Origin: Pseudomonas sp. UYIF39
GTDB lineage: Bacteria; Pseudomonadota; Gammaproteobacteria; Pseudomonadales; Pseudomonadaceae
DNA length: 64,000 nucleotides
Assembly (NCBI RefSeq): GCF_029963765.1
Contig: NZ_JALBYU010000012.1
Location: 109,896 to 173,895 of the forward strand
Direction: 5' to 3'
This document shows, piece after piece, positions 37,572 through 46,318 of the stretch. The notes under the pieces were generated by a model. The model was not told the origin of the DNA, did not search any database, and worked only from the letters and a program-made list of their open reading frames with translations. Every line of letters begins with the position of its first letter. Position 1 is the first letter of the stretch. The translations under genes and the position numbers were made by a program.

Positions 37572-38995
37572 TCTTTGGCCGCCAGTTCAGTGCCGGGAAT
37601 GGTCAGGGTCTGACCGATTTTCAGCTCGTCACTCTGCAGGTTGTTGGCGCTGCGCAGGGTGGCCGGGGACACCTGATAACGCACAGCGATCATCGCCAAC
37701 GTCTCGCCCGGGCTCACTCGATGGTCACGTGGACCTTGAACGATTTTGCCGGAATCACGCAGCCAGGCGATGTAGGTGCCCGGTGGCGGATTCTGCTGGA
37801 AGAACTGACGAACACCGGCGCTGATCGAGCGTGCCAGCGCCTGCTGGTGACTCGCCGCCGACAGTTTCGAGGCTTCGTTGGAGTTGGAGATGAAGCCGGT
37901 TTCCACCAGGATCGACGGAATGTCCGGCGATTTCAGCACCATGAACCCGGCCTGCTCCACCCGTTGTTTGTGCAACGGCGTGACCCGGCTGATGTTGCTC
38001 AAGACCTTTTGGCCAACGTCCAGGCTCGAAGTCAGGGAAGCGGTCATCGATAGGTCGAGCAGCACACCGGCCAGCATGCGGTCCTTGTCGTCGAGGCTGA
38101 CGCTGCCAGCACCACCGATCAAGTCGGAGCGGTTTTCGCTGTCGGCCAGCCAACGGGCGGTTTCCGAGGTGGCGCCGCGATCGGACAAAGCGAAAACCGA
38201 CGCACCGAAGGCTGCCGCAGACGGCGCGGCGTCGGCATGGATCGAGACGAACAGGTCGGCGCCCTTCTTGCGGGCGATTTCGGTACGGCCGCGCAATGGG
38301 ATGAAGTAGTCCCCGGTGCGGGTCAGTTCGGCGCGGAAGCCTTTCATGCCACTGACCTGACGCTGCAGTTCGCGGGCGATGGCCAGCACCACGTCTTTCT
38401 CGCGCTGACCGCGAGAGCCTGACGCGCCTGGGTCTTCGCCGCCGTGACCGGCATCGATGACCACAATGATGTCGCGCTTGCCGGCCGGGGCTGGCGGCAG
38501 TTTGACCGGTGGATCTATCGGCGTGACCGGTACCGGCGCTACCGTCGCGACATTCGTCGGCGTCGGTATTGGCGCGGCGTCGGCGGCGTTATCGAACAAG
38601 TCGACCACCAGGCGATTGCCGTACTGGGCGTTTGGCGCCAGGGTAAAACTTTTCGGCGTCACGGCTTTTTTCAGGTCGATGACCACCCGCAGGTCGGTCG
38701 GCGTACGTTGAGCCGAGCGCATGGCGGTGATCGGAGTGTTCGAGCTATTCACATTCAGCGGCGCCCCCAGTGACGCGCCATTGATGTCGATGACCAGCCG
38801 ATCCGGGGCGGTCAGGGTAAAGACACTGTGCTGGACAGGACCGCTCAGGTCGAACACCAGTCGTGTGTTGTCCGGAGCCCGCCACAGGCGAACGCTGTTG
38901 ACCTTTGTCTGGGCCACAGCGTCGACGGTCACCGCCAAAAACAACAATCCTACGGCAGCTACCATCGCGCGAAAGCGCATACCTAACCCCATCAT
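37568..38995 (-). CDS. amiB: N-acetylmuramoyl-L-alanine amidase with AMIN and LysM domains
   Basis: A 475-residue periplasmic zinc amidase that cleaves peptide from murein during septum splitting. It has a signal peptide (VDAVAQ end), an AMIN septal-targeting domain (about 30-135), a Pro-rich linker, an Amidase_3 domain with DAGHGGEDPGA and ETGFISN zinc/catalytic motifs, and a C-terminal LysM domain. The start is uncertain among ATGs at 38995, 38992 and 38980; the first directly abuts the tsaE stop. Its stop overlaps the mutL start. Confidence 0.95.
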   Translation of the reverse strand: MMGLGMRFRAMVAAVGLLFLAVTVDAVAQTKVNSVRLWRAPDNTRLVFDLSGPVQHSVFTLTAPDRLVIDINGASLGAPLNVNSSNTPITAMRSAQRTPTDLRVVIDLKKAVTPKSFTLAPNAQYGNRLVVDLFDNAADAAPIPTPTNVATVAPVPVTPIDPPVKLPPAPAGKRDIIVVIDAGHGGEDPGASGSRGQREKDVVLAIARELQRQVSGMKGFRAELTRTGDYFIPLRGRTEIARKKGADLFVSIHADAAPSAAAFGASVFALSDRGATSETARWLADSENRSDLIGGAGSVSLDDKDRMLAGVLLDLSMTASLTSSLDVGQKVLSNISRVTPLHKQRVEQAGFMVLKSPDIPSILVETGFISNSNEASKLSAASHQQALARSISAGVRQFFQQNPPPGTYIAWLRDSGKIVQGPRDHRVSPGETLAMIAVRYQVSPATLRSANNLQSDELKIGQTLTIPGTELAAKE

Positions 38996-39466
38996 TTAAT
39001 TGGTTTCCAATGCCAAAGCGGCACACCACAACTCGCCACGCGAGCTCTGGGACAAAATTTTCAGCGAACGCCCGCTGTCTTGCGGGCCAATGGTAATGGT
39101 CAGGTCGGGCTTTGGCAAAAAGCCTGCACCCTTTTCGGGCCACTCGATCAGGCACAACGCGTCGTCTTCAAAGTAGTCGCGGATGCCGAGGTACTCCAAC
39201 TCCTCGGGGTCGACCAAGCGATAGAGGTCGAAATGGAAGGCCCGGACGTCACCAATCTCGTAGGGTTCGACCAAGGTAAATGTAGGGCTTTTTACCGACC
39301 CTTCATGCCCCAGCCCCCTGATGATGCCCCGGGACAGCGTGGTTTTCCCCGCGCCCAGATCTCCCTCGAGAAAAATCAGACCGTGCCCTTCAGTGGTTTG
39401 CGCGATGCGTGCGCCAAATGCGGTCATCGCCTCTTCATCAGCCAGGTACAGGGTTACTTCAGACAC
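38996..39466 (-). CDS. tsaE: tRNA threonylcarbamoyladenosine biosynthesis ATPase TsaE
   Basis: A 156-residue P-loop ATPase that works with TsaB and TsaD to make t6A37 on ANN-decoding tRNAs. Walker A is GDLGAGKTT near residue 35 and the YEIGDVRAFHFDLYRL stretch is family-typical. It overlaps the end of nnr by 13 bases and is directly followed by amiB. Confidence 0.97.
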   Translation of the reverse strand: MSEVTLYLADEEAMTAFGARIAQTTEGHGLIFLEGDLGAGKTTLSRGIIRGLGHEGSVKSPTFTLVEPYEIGDVRAFHFDLYRLVDPEELEYLGIRDYFEDDALCLIEWPEKGAGFLPKPDLTITIGPQDSGRSLKILSQSSRGELWCAALALETN

Positions 39467-40953
39467 GGTGCTTGCTCCTCCAACAACAGACGAATGGCTG
39501 GAATCAGATCACTGGCCGCCAGCCCACGGCCCGATTTACCTTCTTGCGCACCGGCATTGGCGTGCAGCCAGACGGCCAGGCAGGCGGCGTCGAACGCCTC
39601 CATGCCTTGAGCCAGCAACGCGCCGACCAGACCGGCCAGCACATCACCCAAACCGGCGGTGGCCATGGCCGGGTGCCCCTGATGACACAACGCCAGGCGC
39701 CCATCCGGGCTGGCGACCAGGCTGCCGGAGCCTTTTAGCACCACGACAGCTGTATATTTTTTGCTCAATGCGTGAGCCGCCGCTGGGCGATCGGCCTGCA
39801 CTTGGGCAGTGCTCATCCCCAACAAGCGCGCCGCTTCGCCCAGATGCGGAGTGATCACACAATCCCTGGGCAAGCTCACGTGCTCTGTGGCCAGCAGATT
39901 CAATGCGTCGGCGTCCCAGACTTGCGGCAGCGGCGCGTTGGCAGCCGCCGACAAAAGGCTGCGCCCCCAGGAAGCCTGACCTAAGCCTGGACCGACAACC
40001 AGCACGGAAACCTTTTGCAGCAGTTCCATCAGCTGATTGGCCGACGAAGTTCCCAACACCATAGCTTCGGGGATTCTCGCCAGCGCGGCCGGAACATGCT
40101 CACTGCGCGTCGCCACGGACACCATACCCGCACCACTGCGCAGGGCACTTTGCGCACTCAGCAGGATGGCGCCGCCAAAGCCGCGATCACCGCCGATCAG
40201 CAATACATGGCCGAATTTGCCTTTATGGGAGGTTGGAGCCCGGCCCACCAAACGCGGCAAGGAACTGGCCGTCAGGCGACGTGCGCTGATGGCGACTCCG
40301 TTAAACGACTCGGGGGAGGCTTGCAGATCGTTGAACACCAACGCGCCGACCACGTCTGCAGCATCGCCGGTGAACAGACCCAGTTTCAGGCCGATGAACG
40401 TCACGGTCAGGTCAGCCCGCACCGCCGCGCCGAGTATTCGGCCGGTATCAGCGCACAGCCCCGAAGGGATATCCACCGCCGCAACCGGCAGGCCGCTACC
40501 GTTGATCGCCGCGATGGCGCCCGCGTAGGGTTCTCGCACCTCTCCCGTCAAACCAGTGCCGAGCAAGGCGTCCAATACAACACCGCGCAACTCGGACTGT
40601 GCGCTCCAGGCTTGAACTGCGACACCTTCGGACACAGCCTCGGCATGGGCCAATGCCGCGTCACCTTGTAAACGCTTGGGATCACCGGCCGCCAACACCC
40701 GCACATGCCAGCCGGCACGTCGGGCCAGCACGGCCACCAGATAACCGTCGCCGGCGTTATTGCCGTGGCCGGCCACAACACTCAATTCGTTCGCCGACGG
40801 CCAATGACGGACCAGCGCACGCCAGGTCGCCCGCGCCGCGCGCTGCATCAATTCGAAACCCGGTGTACCGGCCGCAATCAGGCTCGCGTCGAGGGCTCGC
40901 ACTTGCGCGGCGCTATACAGCGCGTCGGGTAAATCATCTTTAGTGTGCGGCAT
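39454..40953 (-). CDS. nnr: Bifunctional NAD(P)H-hydrate epimerase/dehydratase
   Basis: Repairs hydrated NADH and NADPH: the N-terminal YjeF epimerase domain (about 1-215; VVAGHGNNAGDGY) interconverts R and S forms, and the C-terminal ADP-dependent dehydratase (about 230-499; VGPGLGQ, GSGSLVASPDGR, NAGAQEGKSGRGLAASDL) removes water. The ATG at 40953 gives 499 residues, the normal fused length. Divergent from queG with 63 bases between. Confidence 0.96.
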   Translation of the reverse strand: MPHTKDDLPDALYSAAQVRALDASLIAAGTPGFELMQRAARATWRALVRHWPSANELSVVAGHGNNAGDGYLVAVLARRAGWHVRVLAAGDPKRLQGDAALAHAEAVSEGVAVQAWSAQSELRGVVLDALLGTGLTGEVREPYAGAIAAINGSGLPVAAVDIPSGLCADTGRILGAAVRADLTVTFIGLKLGLFTGDAADVVGALVFNDLQASPESFNGVAISARRLTASSLPRLVGRAPTSHKGKFGHVLLIGGDRGFGGAILLSAQSALRSGAGMVSVATRSEHVPAALARIPEAMVLGTSSANQLMELLQKVSVLVVGPGLGQASWGRSLLSAAANAPLPQVWDADALNLLATEHVSLPRDCVITPHLGEAARLLGMSTAQVQADRPAAAHALSKKYTAVVVLKGSGSLVASPDGRLALCHQGHPAMATAGLGDVLAGLVGALLAQGMEAFDAACLAVWLHANAGAQEGKSGRGLAASDLIPAIRLLLEEQAPCLK

Positions 40954-41016
40954 GCGTCTACGGGCTCCGATGTCTGGCAGAATTATACGCATCTCAGCTC
41001 CGGTTTCTCTCGCCTC

Positions 41017-42081
41017 ATGCCCGCAATTACCACAGACCTGCCCGCCCTCGCCCAATCCATCAAGGACTGGGGCCGCGAGCTGGGCTTTCAGCAAGTTGGC
41101 ATCAGCGGCCTCGACCTGGCCGAGCATGAGCAGCACCTGGAGCGCTGGCTCGCGGCCGGCTACCACGGCGAAATGGACTACATGGGCGCCCACGGCAGCA
41201 AACGCTCACACCCGGAAGAGCTGGTGCCCGGCACACTTCGGGTGGTTTCCCTACGCATGGACTACCTGCCGGGCGACACCGAAATGGCCAAACGTCTGGC
41301 ACAACCGGAAAAAGCCTACGTCTCACGTTATGCCTTGGGCCGCGATTACCACAAATTGATCCGTAAACGCGTGCAACAACTGGCCGATAAAATTCAGGCC
41401 GAAATCGGCCCGTTTGGTTTCCGCGCCTTCGTCGACAGCGCGCCGGTGCTGGAAAAAGCCATCGCGGAACAGGCCGGTCTTGGATGGATCGGCAAAAACA
41501 CCCTGGTCTTGAATCGCAAGGCGGGCAGTTACTTCTTCCTCAGCGAACTGTTCGTCGACCTGCCGCTGCCCGTCGACCCACCTCACGCTACCGAACATTG
41601 CGGCCGCTGCACCGCGTGCCTCGACATTTGCCCAACCAACGCCTTCGTCGGGCCGTACGTGCTGGATGCCCGACGCTGCATCTCCTACCTGACCATCGAA
41701 CTGAAAAGCGCGATCCCGGAAGATTTGCGGCCACTGATCGGCAATCGGGTGTTCGGTTGCGATGACTGCCAGATTGTTTGTCCCTGGAACCGCTTCGCCC
41801 GTCCGTCCGGCGAAAGCGACTTCAAGCCACGGCACAACCTGGACAACGCTGAACTGGCCGAACTGTTCATGTGGGACGAGGACAAGTTCCTCAGCAGCAC
41901 CGAAGGTTCGCCGTTACGCCGAGCAGGTTATGAACGTTGGCTGCGTAATTTGGCGGTGGGTTTGGGCAATGCCCCGTCGAGCATTCCGGTACTGGAAGCG
42001 CTGAAGGCTCGTCGCGACTATCCGTCGGAGTTGGTGCGGGAGCATGTGGAGTGGGCCCTGAAACAACACGGACTTCTGTAG
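41017..42081 (+). CDS. queG: Epoxyqueuosine reductase
   Basis: Performs the last step of queuosine synthesis in tRNA, reducing epoxyqueuosine with a cobalamin and two [4Fe-4S] clusters. The 354-residue protein has the cluster motifs CGRCTACLDICP and CDDCQIVCPWN. The ATG at 41017 (MPAITTDLPAL) is the conserved start; an in-frame ATG at 40945 would overlap nnr. The stop codon is part of a repeat (next entry). Confidence 0.96.
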   Translation: MPAITTDLPALAQSIKDWGRELGFQQVGISGLDLAEHEQHLERWLAAGYHGEMDYMGAHGSKRSHPEELVPGTLRVVSLRMDYLPGDTEMAKRLAQPEKAYVSRYALGRDYHKLIRKRVQQLADKIQAEIGPFGFRAFVDSAPVLEKAIAEQAGLGWIGKNTLVLNRKAGSYFFLSELFVDLPLPVDPPHATEHCGRCTACLDICPTNAFVGPYVLDARRCISYLTIELKSAIPEDLRPLIGNRVFGCDDCQIVCPWNRFARPSGESDFKPRHNLDNAELAELFMWDEDKFLSSTEGSPLRRAGYERWLRNLAVGLGNAPSSIPVLEALKARRDYPSELVREHVEWALKQHGLL

Positions 42082-42173
42082 CCGCTGCCGAAGGCTGCGT
42101 TCGAAGCCGAAGGAATCGCTTTGCAAGATTACGACTGCTGCGCAGCCGAACGCAGCCTTCGGCAGCTGCTACA
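42079..42173. repeat. Second-type inverted repeat overlapping queG stop
   Basis: GTAGCCGCTGCCGAAGGCTG (42080) and CGCAGCCTTCGGCAGCTGCT near 42151 are facing copies of a repeat distinct from the GTGGGAGCG REP class. The left copy includes the queG stop codon. Confidence 0.75.
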
Positions 42174-42188
42174 GGGGCCGTGCGTAAC

Positions 42189-42800
42189 TCACGCTTCGTC
42201 GTTATAAACAAACTTTGGCATTTCCCAATGAAACCGGATCGCCAGCAACCGCAGCAGGAAGCCACCAAACAAGGTGATCAGAATCGCCTGTTCGCCGGGC
42301 AGTTGCAGATAGATGCAGAGCATGTAGCACCACGCCGCAGCAAACGAGACGCTGGCGTAGAGTTCGCGGCGGAAGATCAGCGGGATGTCGTTGCAGAAGA
42401 TGTCGCGCAGGATGCCGCCAAAAACCCCGGTGATCACGCCGCTGACCGAGGCCACCAGCATGCCATGGCCCATTTCGAGGGCGGTCATGCAGCCGATCAG
42501 GGTGAACGCCACCAGACCTACGGCGTCGAGCACCAGAAACAGCGAGCGCAGGTGGCGCATCCAGCGCGCGGCGAAGACGGTGAACATCGCGGCGACCGAG
42601 GTCAGCACCAGGTACTCCGGGTGTTTGACCCACGTCAGCGGGTAGTGACCGAGCAGCACGTCTCGCACCGAACCCCCACCCAATGCCGTGACGCAGGCAA
42701 TCAGCACCACGCCAAACCAATCCATCCCGCGACGGCCGGCCGACAAGGCACCGGTCATGGCTTCGGCGGTAATGGCGATCAGGTAAAGCATCAGCAACAT
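42189..42800 (-). CDS. TRIC-like (UPF0126/YicG) membrane protein
   Basis: A 203-residue membrane protein with two repeats of about three membrane segments each, containing the glycine motifs ALGGGSVRDVLLG and GVFGGILRDIF. Prokaryotic TRIC channels of this family conduct monovalent cations; an anion or glycine role has also been suggested for relatives. The start is ATG at 42800 or 42791. Expressed alone, convergent with queG. Confidence 0.92.
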   Translation of the reverse strand: MLLMLYLIAITAEAMTGALSAGRRGMDWFGVVLIACVTALGGGSVRDVLLGHYPLTWVKHPEYLVLTSVAAMFTVFAARWMRHLRSLFLVLDAVGLVAFTLIGCMTALEMGHGMLVASVSGVITGVFGGILRDIFCNDIPLIFRRELYASVSFAAAWCYMLCIYLQLPGEQAILITLFGGFLLRLLAIRFHWEMPKFVYNDEA

Positions 42801-42892
42801 GGTGGCGGTCCTTGCAGGAAGGCGCGCAGTCTAGCCATTTAGGGACGGCACCAAAAGAGGGCATTGCACATTCCGTGCAGCCCTCAATTCCA

Positions 42893-43435
42893 TCAGAACT
42901 TGATGAAATGCTTGCGGTAGTGCTGCAGCTCGGCGATCGATTCGCGGATGTCGTCCAGGGCCAGGTGAGTGCTGCCCTTTTTGAAGCTATCGCGCACGTC
43001 CGGCGCCCAGCGCGCGGCCAACTCTTTAAGCGTCGAGACGTCGAGGTTGCGGTAGTGGAAGAAGCTTTCCAGGGATTTCATGTGGGTATAAAGGAAGCGA
43101 CGGTCCTGGCAGATGCTGTTGCCACAGATCGGCGATTTGCCCTTCGGCACCCATTTCTCCAGGAAGGCGATGGTTTCGGCTTCAGCTTCGGCCATGCTGA
43201 TGCGGCTGTCGCGAACCCGTTGGGTCAACCCGGAGCCGCCGTGTTGACGGGTATTCCACTCGTCCATGCCGGCGAGAATTTCGTCGCTGTGGTGGATAGC
43301 GATCACCGGACCTTCGGCCAAGGTGTTCAGATCACTGTCGGTGACGATGGTGGCCATTTCGATGATGACGTCGGCATCAGGGTTCAGACCGGTCATTTCC
43401 AGGTCGATCCAGATCAGATTCTGCGGGTTTTGCAT
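42893..43435 (-). CDS. orn: Oligoribonuclease
   Basis: A DEDDh 3'-5' exonuclease that finishes RNA decay by cleaving dinucleotides, including pGpG from c-di-GMP turnover. The 180 residues contain the DEDD motifs starting WIDLEMTGL and the HLALDDIRESI end motif with catalytic His and Asp. The ATG at 43435 gives MQNPQNLIWID. It is divergent from rsgA. Confidence 0.97.
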   Translation of the reverse strand: MQNPQNLIWIDLEMTGLNPDADVIIEMATIVTDSDLNTLAEGPVIAIHHSDEILAGMDEWNTRQHGGSGLTQRVRDSRISMAEAEAETIAFLEKWVPKGKSPICGNSICQDRRFLYTHMKSLESFFHYRNLDVSTLKELAARWAPDVRDSFKKGSTHLALDDIRESIAELQHYRKHFIKF

Positions 43436-43542
43436 GTGTCGGCTCCTAGGCAATGCTGCGCAGTTTAGCCTAGGCCGGTGGCCGGGCGTGCTAAACTCGC
43501 GGCCGTTTTACCTAATCGCTGCATTCTTGATACGGAACACCC

Positions 43543-44574
43543 ATGGCCAAACGCCAACTCAATCGTCGTCAAAACTGGCGCATCGAAAAGATTCAGGGCG
43601 AACGCGCTGCCCGCGCCGCCAAACGCGAGTCCTCGGCTGTCGAGGCACTTGAGGGTGGCGACCTGGGTCCGGAACAGACCGGCCTGGTGATCGCGCACTT
43701 CGGTGTGCAGGTCGAAGTCGAAGCCCTCGATGGCGATTTGGCCGGCCAGGTGTTCCGCTGTCACTTGCGCGCCAACCTGCCGGCGCTGGTGACCGGCGAT
43801 CAGGTGGTCTGGCGTGCCGGCAACCAGGGCATCGGCGTGATCGTGGCGCAACTGCCGCGCAAAACCGAACTCTGCCGTCCGGACAGCCGGGGCCAGCTCA
43901 AGCCTGTAGCGGCCAACGTCGACATGATCGTCATCGTCTTCGCGCCACTGCCCGAGCCTCACGCCAACTTGATCGACCGTTATCTGGTTGCGGCAGAGCA
44001 CGCCGGCATCCGGCCGTTGCTGCTGCTCAACAAGTTCGACCTGATCGACGAGCAGAACGCCCCGGCGTTGAATGCCTTGCTGGCGGTTTACCGCACGCTG
44101 GGTTACCCGGTGCTGGAAGTCTCGGCGCACCACGGCAACGGCATGGAGCAATTGCAGGAGCAGCTCGACGGTCGCATCAGCGTGTTCGTCGGCCAGTCCG
44201 GCGTCGGCAAGTCTTCGCTGGTCAACAGCCTGCTGCCTGAAGTCGAAGCCCGTGTCGGCCCGCTGTCCGAGCTGTCCGGCCAGGGCACTCACACCACCAC
44301 TACCGCGCGGTTGTTCCACTTCCCCGGTGGCGGTGAGTTGATCGACTCCCCGGGTATCCGTGAATTCGGCCTGGGCCACGTCAGCCGTGCCGACGTCGAA
44401 GCCGGCTTCATCGAGTTCAACGACCTGATCGGCACCTGCCGCTTCCGCGACTGCAAGCACGACCGCGAGCCGGGTTGCGCGTTGCTCAAGGCCCTGGAAG
44501 AAGGCCGCGTGCAGCAGCAACGGATGAACAGCTACCGTTCGATCATCGCCAGTTTGCCGGAGACCAGTTACTAA
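43543..44574 (+). CDS. rsgA: Small ribosomal subunit biogenesis GTPase RsgA
   Basis: A circularly permuted GTPase that checks late 30S maturation. The 343 residues contain an OB-fold, then G4 NKFD, G1 GQSGVGKSS and G3 DSPG in the permuted order, and a C-terminal zinc motif (CRFRDCKHDREPGC). It is divergent from orn and marks the left border of the accessory island. Confidence 0.97.
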   Translation: MAKRQLNRRQNWRIEKIQGERAARAAKRESSAVEALEGGDLGPEQTGLVIAHFGVQVEVEALDGDLAGQVFRCHLRANLPALVTGDQVVWRAGNQGIGVIVAQLPRKTELCRPDSRGQLKPVAANVDMIVIVFAPLPEPHANLIDRYLVAAEHAGIRPLLLLNKFDLIDEQNAPALNALLAVYRTLGYPVLEVSAHHGNGMEQLQEQLDGRISVFVGQSGVGKSSLVNSLLPEVEARVGPLSELSGQGTHTTTTARLFHFPGGGELIDSPGIREFGLGHVSRADVEAGFIEFNDLIGTCRFRDCKHDREPGCALLKALEEGRVQQQRMNSYRSIIASLPETSY

Positions 44575-44589
44575 GCCGGTACGAAACCT

Positions 44590-44677
44590 GTGGGAGCGAG
44601 CTTGCTCGCGAAAGCGGTATGTCAGCCAACATTGATGTTGAAGCTGATAGCCCCTTCGCGAGCAAGCCCGCTCCCAC
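44590..44677. repeat. REP inverted pair
   Basis: GTGGGAGCGAGCTTGCTCGC at 44590 and the facing CTTCGCGAGCAAGCCCGCTC copy at 44654 enclose a 40-base spacer, directly after rsgA. Confidence 0.9.
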
Positions 44678-44693
44678 AGGGTTTCAGTGATCA

Positions 44694-44728
44694 ACAAAAA
44701 AGCCGCGATCATCTCGCGGCTTTTTTTG
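44694..44728. terminator. Bidirectional terminator after rsgA
   Basis: AGCCGCGA and TCGCGGCT (44701-44721) with A-run before and T-run after; it lies between rsgA and the convergent DUF3077-like gene. Confidence 0.92.
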
Positions 44729-44731
44729 GTT

Positions 44732-45001
44732 TCAGGATCCTGCTTTTTCCAGCTTCCAGCCCAGAGCGTCCAAGGCGTCACAGCCATCCTGAATCAACAT
44801 GTGCGCAGCGTTGGCGAAATGCTCCAGGTCGTGACCTTCGGCGTCTTTGACGCACAGGCAGGTGACGCTGTTGAGCAGGTTACGTGCGGCTTTGAGTCGG
44901 TGGACGGCGGTTTCAAGAAGATCGGAAGCGCGGGCTTCGGTGTCGATGTACAGCGTCGGGCCGACGCTGAAGTTGCCTTGGAGCGGGTGGTATCTGGACA
45001 T
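44732..45001 (-). CDS. Small Pseudomonas protein, DUF3077-like (second copy)
   Basis: An 89-residue protein of unknown function, related to the product of 1194-1451: YIDTEARASDLLE, a helix with LLNSVT, and MLIQDGCDAL align with it. It is more acidic and has an extra Cys. The ATG at 45001 follows AAGGA. A leader of about 160 bases with strong RNA structure separates it from a predicted promoter. No partner gene follows; it ends at a shared terminator. Confidence 0.75.
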   Translation of the reverse strand: MSRYHPLQGNFSVGPTLYIDTEARASDLLETAVHRLKAARNLLNSVTCLCVKDAEGHDLEHFANAAHMLIQDGCDALDALGWKLEKAGS

Positions 45002-45059
45002 GGTATGAATTCCTTCTGAAAGATGAAACTCCCACCCTTTTCGCGGCTAATCGAATGGA

Positions 45060-45133
45060 GTGGCAGCTGTACGTGGGTTAGCCGACCGGTCAGAGGAACC
45101 CGGCACACCCGAAGGTGTCCCACGCACAGCCAC
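45060..45133 (-). ncRNA. Structured 5' leader RNA of the DUF3077-like gene
   Basis: In the transcript (minus strand), GTGGC-TGTGCGTGGG (45133-45119) pairs with CCCACGTACA-GCT-GCCAC (45077-45060), giving 15 bp with a three-base bulge and one G.U pair. Inside lie a UUCG-capped hairpin (ACACC/GGTGT, 45118-45105) and a second hairpin (GCCGG to CCGG..GGC). This is a multibranched element in the leader. I do not recognise it as a named riboswitch; it could be a cis-regulatory RNA or a processed small RNA. Confidence 0.6.
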
Positions 45134-45169
45134 CATAGACAGATATGTCAGGCAGCAAATTGCGCCGCG

Positions 45170-45199
45170 ATTATACGGGCGCTCGTGCATTCCTCTCAA
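45170..45199 (-). promoter_or_regulatory. Promoter of the DUF3077-like gene
   Basis: On the minus strand TTGAGA (45199-45194) and TATAAT (45175-45170) are 18 bases apart, a good sigma-70 match. Transcription would start about 35 bases before the structured element. Confidence 0.65.
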
Positions 45200-45212
45200 A
45201 CGACCGGCTAAG

Positions 45213-45240
45213 GTCCGTCACCGATTCGTCGGCGACGGAC
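45213..45240. repeat. UUCG-capped hairpin upstream of the promoter
   Basis: GTCCGTCACCGA and TCGGCGACGGAC pair at 11 of 12 positions around TTCG. It lies between the second immunity gene and the promoter above and may be the 3' end of the effector operon transcript, although no T-run follows. Another short palindrome, ACGTCTC/GAGACGT, lies at 45282-45296. Nothing else is seen in the 355-base gap. Confidence 0.55.
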
Positions 45241-45355
45241 AAACTATAGGTGAGCCTTAAGCGAAGAAAAACCCGGTTTATACGTCTCGGAGACGTCCTA
45301 CACCTTTCTCAGAAATGCCTCTTTCTTCGATTTTTTACCGCTCGCGGGGGATAGA

Positions 45356-46318
45356 TCAACCTTCTTTCGATACGCCATAACCCTGCTCGTGTTCCAGATC
45401 GACAAGCCGAGTGGTAGGGCCATTGGCTTGAAGGCGGTCAGTGACAATCTTTGGCCACAGGTTGCGGGAGCGGCGTTTGGCGATGCGATAGGTGAGTTCT
45501 TGAACGCGACAGGTGGGGTAGAAGCAGAGATCGAGTACCAAGCCCAGAACATCGTTACTGCGTAAATAGTTCTTACCTCCGCTCTCTTGCTTTGCCTGTT
45601 TTATCCGTTCCAGTGTCTGCTTGAAGCTGTCGCTCATTCTGGGCCGAACGGATAACTGACTTTTTACAAATGCATCCGACTCACTGTGGTTACCGTGTTC
45701 ATCGAAATAGGGGCCATTGTTCATGTAGGAACGGATGTACTCCCAAAAGCCTTTTTGCATCGCCAGTGATTTACCGAAGTGCGCACCGAGGCTCACCATC
45801 AACGCCGTTTCCGGTTTTTCGAATCTGTACACGCGAATTTCCAGCGATGCGCTTTGCATGCCACCAATGTGAGTGCCAACTAGTTGAAATTCATTAGCCA
45901 CGGCTGAAATGCCATCCCATGGAGTGTGGAATAGTTCGCCTTCGTGATCGAAGTACACTTCGCGAGTGCGGCGGTTAAACAGGATAGGTAGCGGTAGCGG
46001 GCGTAGCGTTTCCCATAGGAATGGCATAACAAATAGCGGAGTACATATCGAAAGCATTATGAAAAGGCCCTCGGCTTCACCGCTGTGCATAAGACTGACA
46101 AGTCCAAGCCCGATTCCTGCGACCCCACCAATACCGCCCAACACGCCCGTCATCAGTCCTCGATAAGAGTCGCCACCTGCTTGCAAAGCCAAGTAATGCT
46201 CGGTGTGTTCATCGGTAATAAACAGCTCCATCGGCTGTTCACCCGCGGGCTTGTCCGCTTCAAGCATGACCGTGGGTTTAGCGCTGTACCGGAGCTGTTC
46301 GGGCGTATTCATATCCAT
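45356..46318 (-). CDS. Probable T6SS immunity protein, second paralog (DUF6708-like)
   Basis: A 320-residue membrane protein closely related to the product of 46374-47327. It has an N-terminal hydrophilic region, two membrane segments at about 55-110 (GVLGGIGGVAGIGLGL and FIMLSICTPLFVMPFLW), a conserved central block (PILFNRRTREVYFDHEGELF, FHTPWDGISAVANEFQLVG) and a hydrophobic patch near 260-280. Located behind a pore-type effector, it is probably an immunity protein protecting the inner membrane. Its ATG overlaps the stop of an effector remnant in the same ATGGATATGA arrangement seen at the intact junction. The family name is from memory. Confidence 0.75.
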   Translation of the reverse strand: MDMNTPEQLRYSAKPTVMLEADKPAGEQPMELFITDEHTEHYLALQAGGDSYRGLMTGVLGGIGGVAGIGLGLVSLMHSGEAEGLFIMLSICTPLFVMPFLWETLRPLPLPILFNRRTREVYFDHEGELFHTPWDGISAVANEFQLVGTHIGGMQSASLEIRVYRFEKPETALMVSLGAHFGKSLAMQKGFWEYIRSYMNNGPYFDEHGNHSESDAFVKSQLSVRPRMSDSFKQTLERIKQAKQESGGKNYLRSNDVLGLVLDLCFYPTCRVQELTYRIAKRRSRNLWPKIVTDRLQANGPTTRLVDLEHEQGYGVSKEG

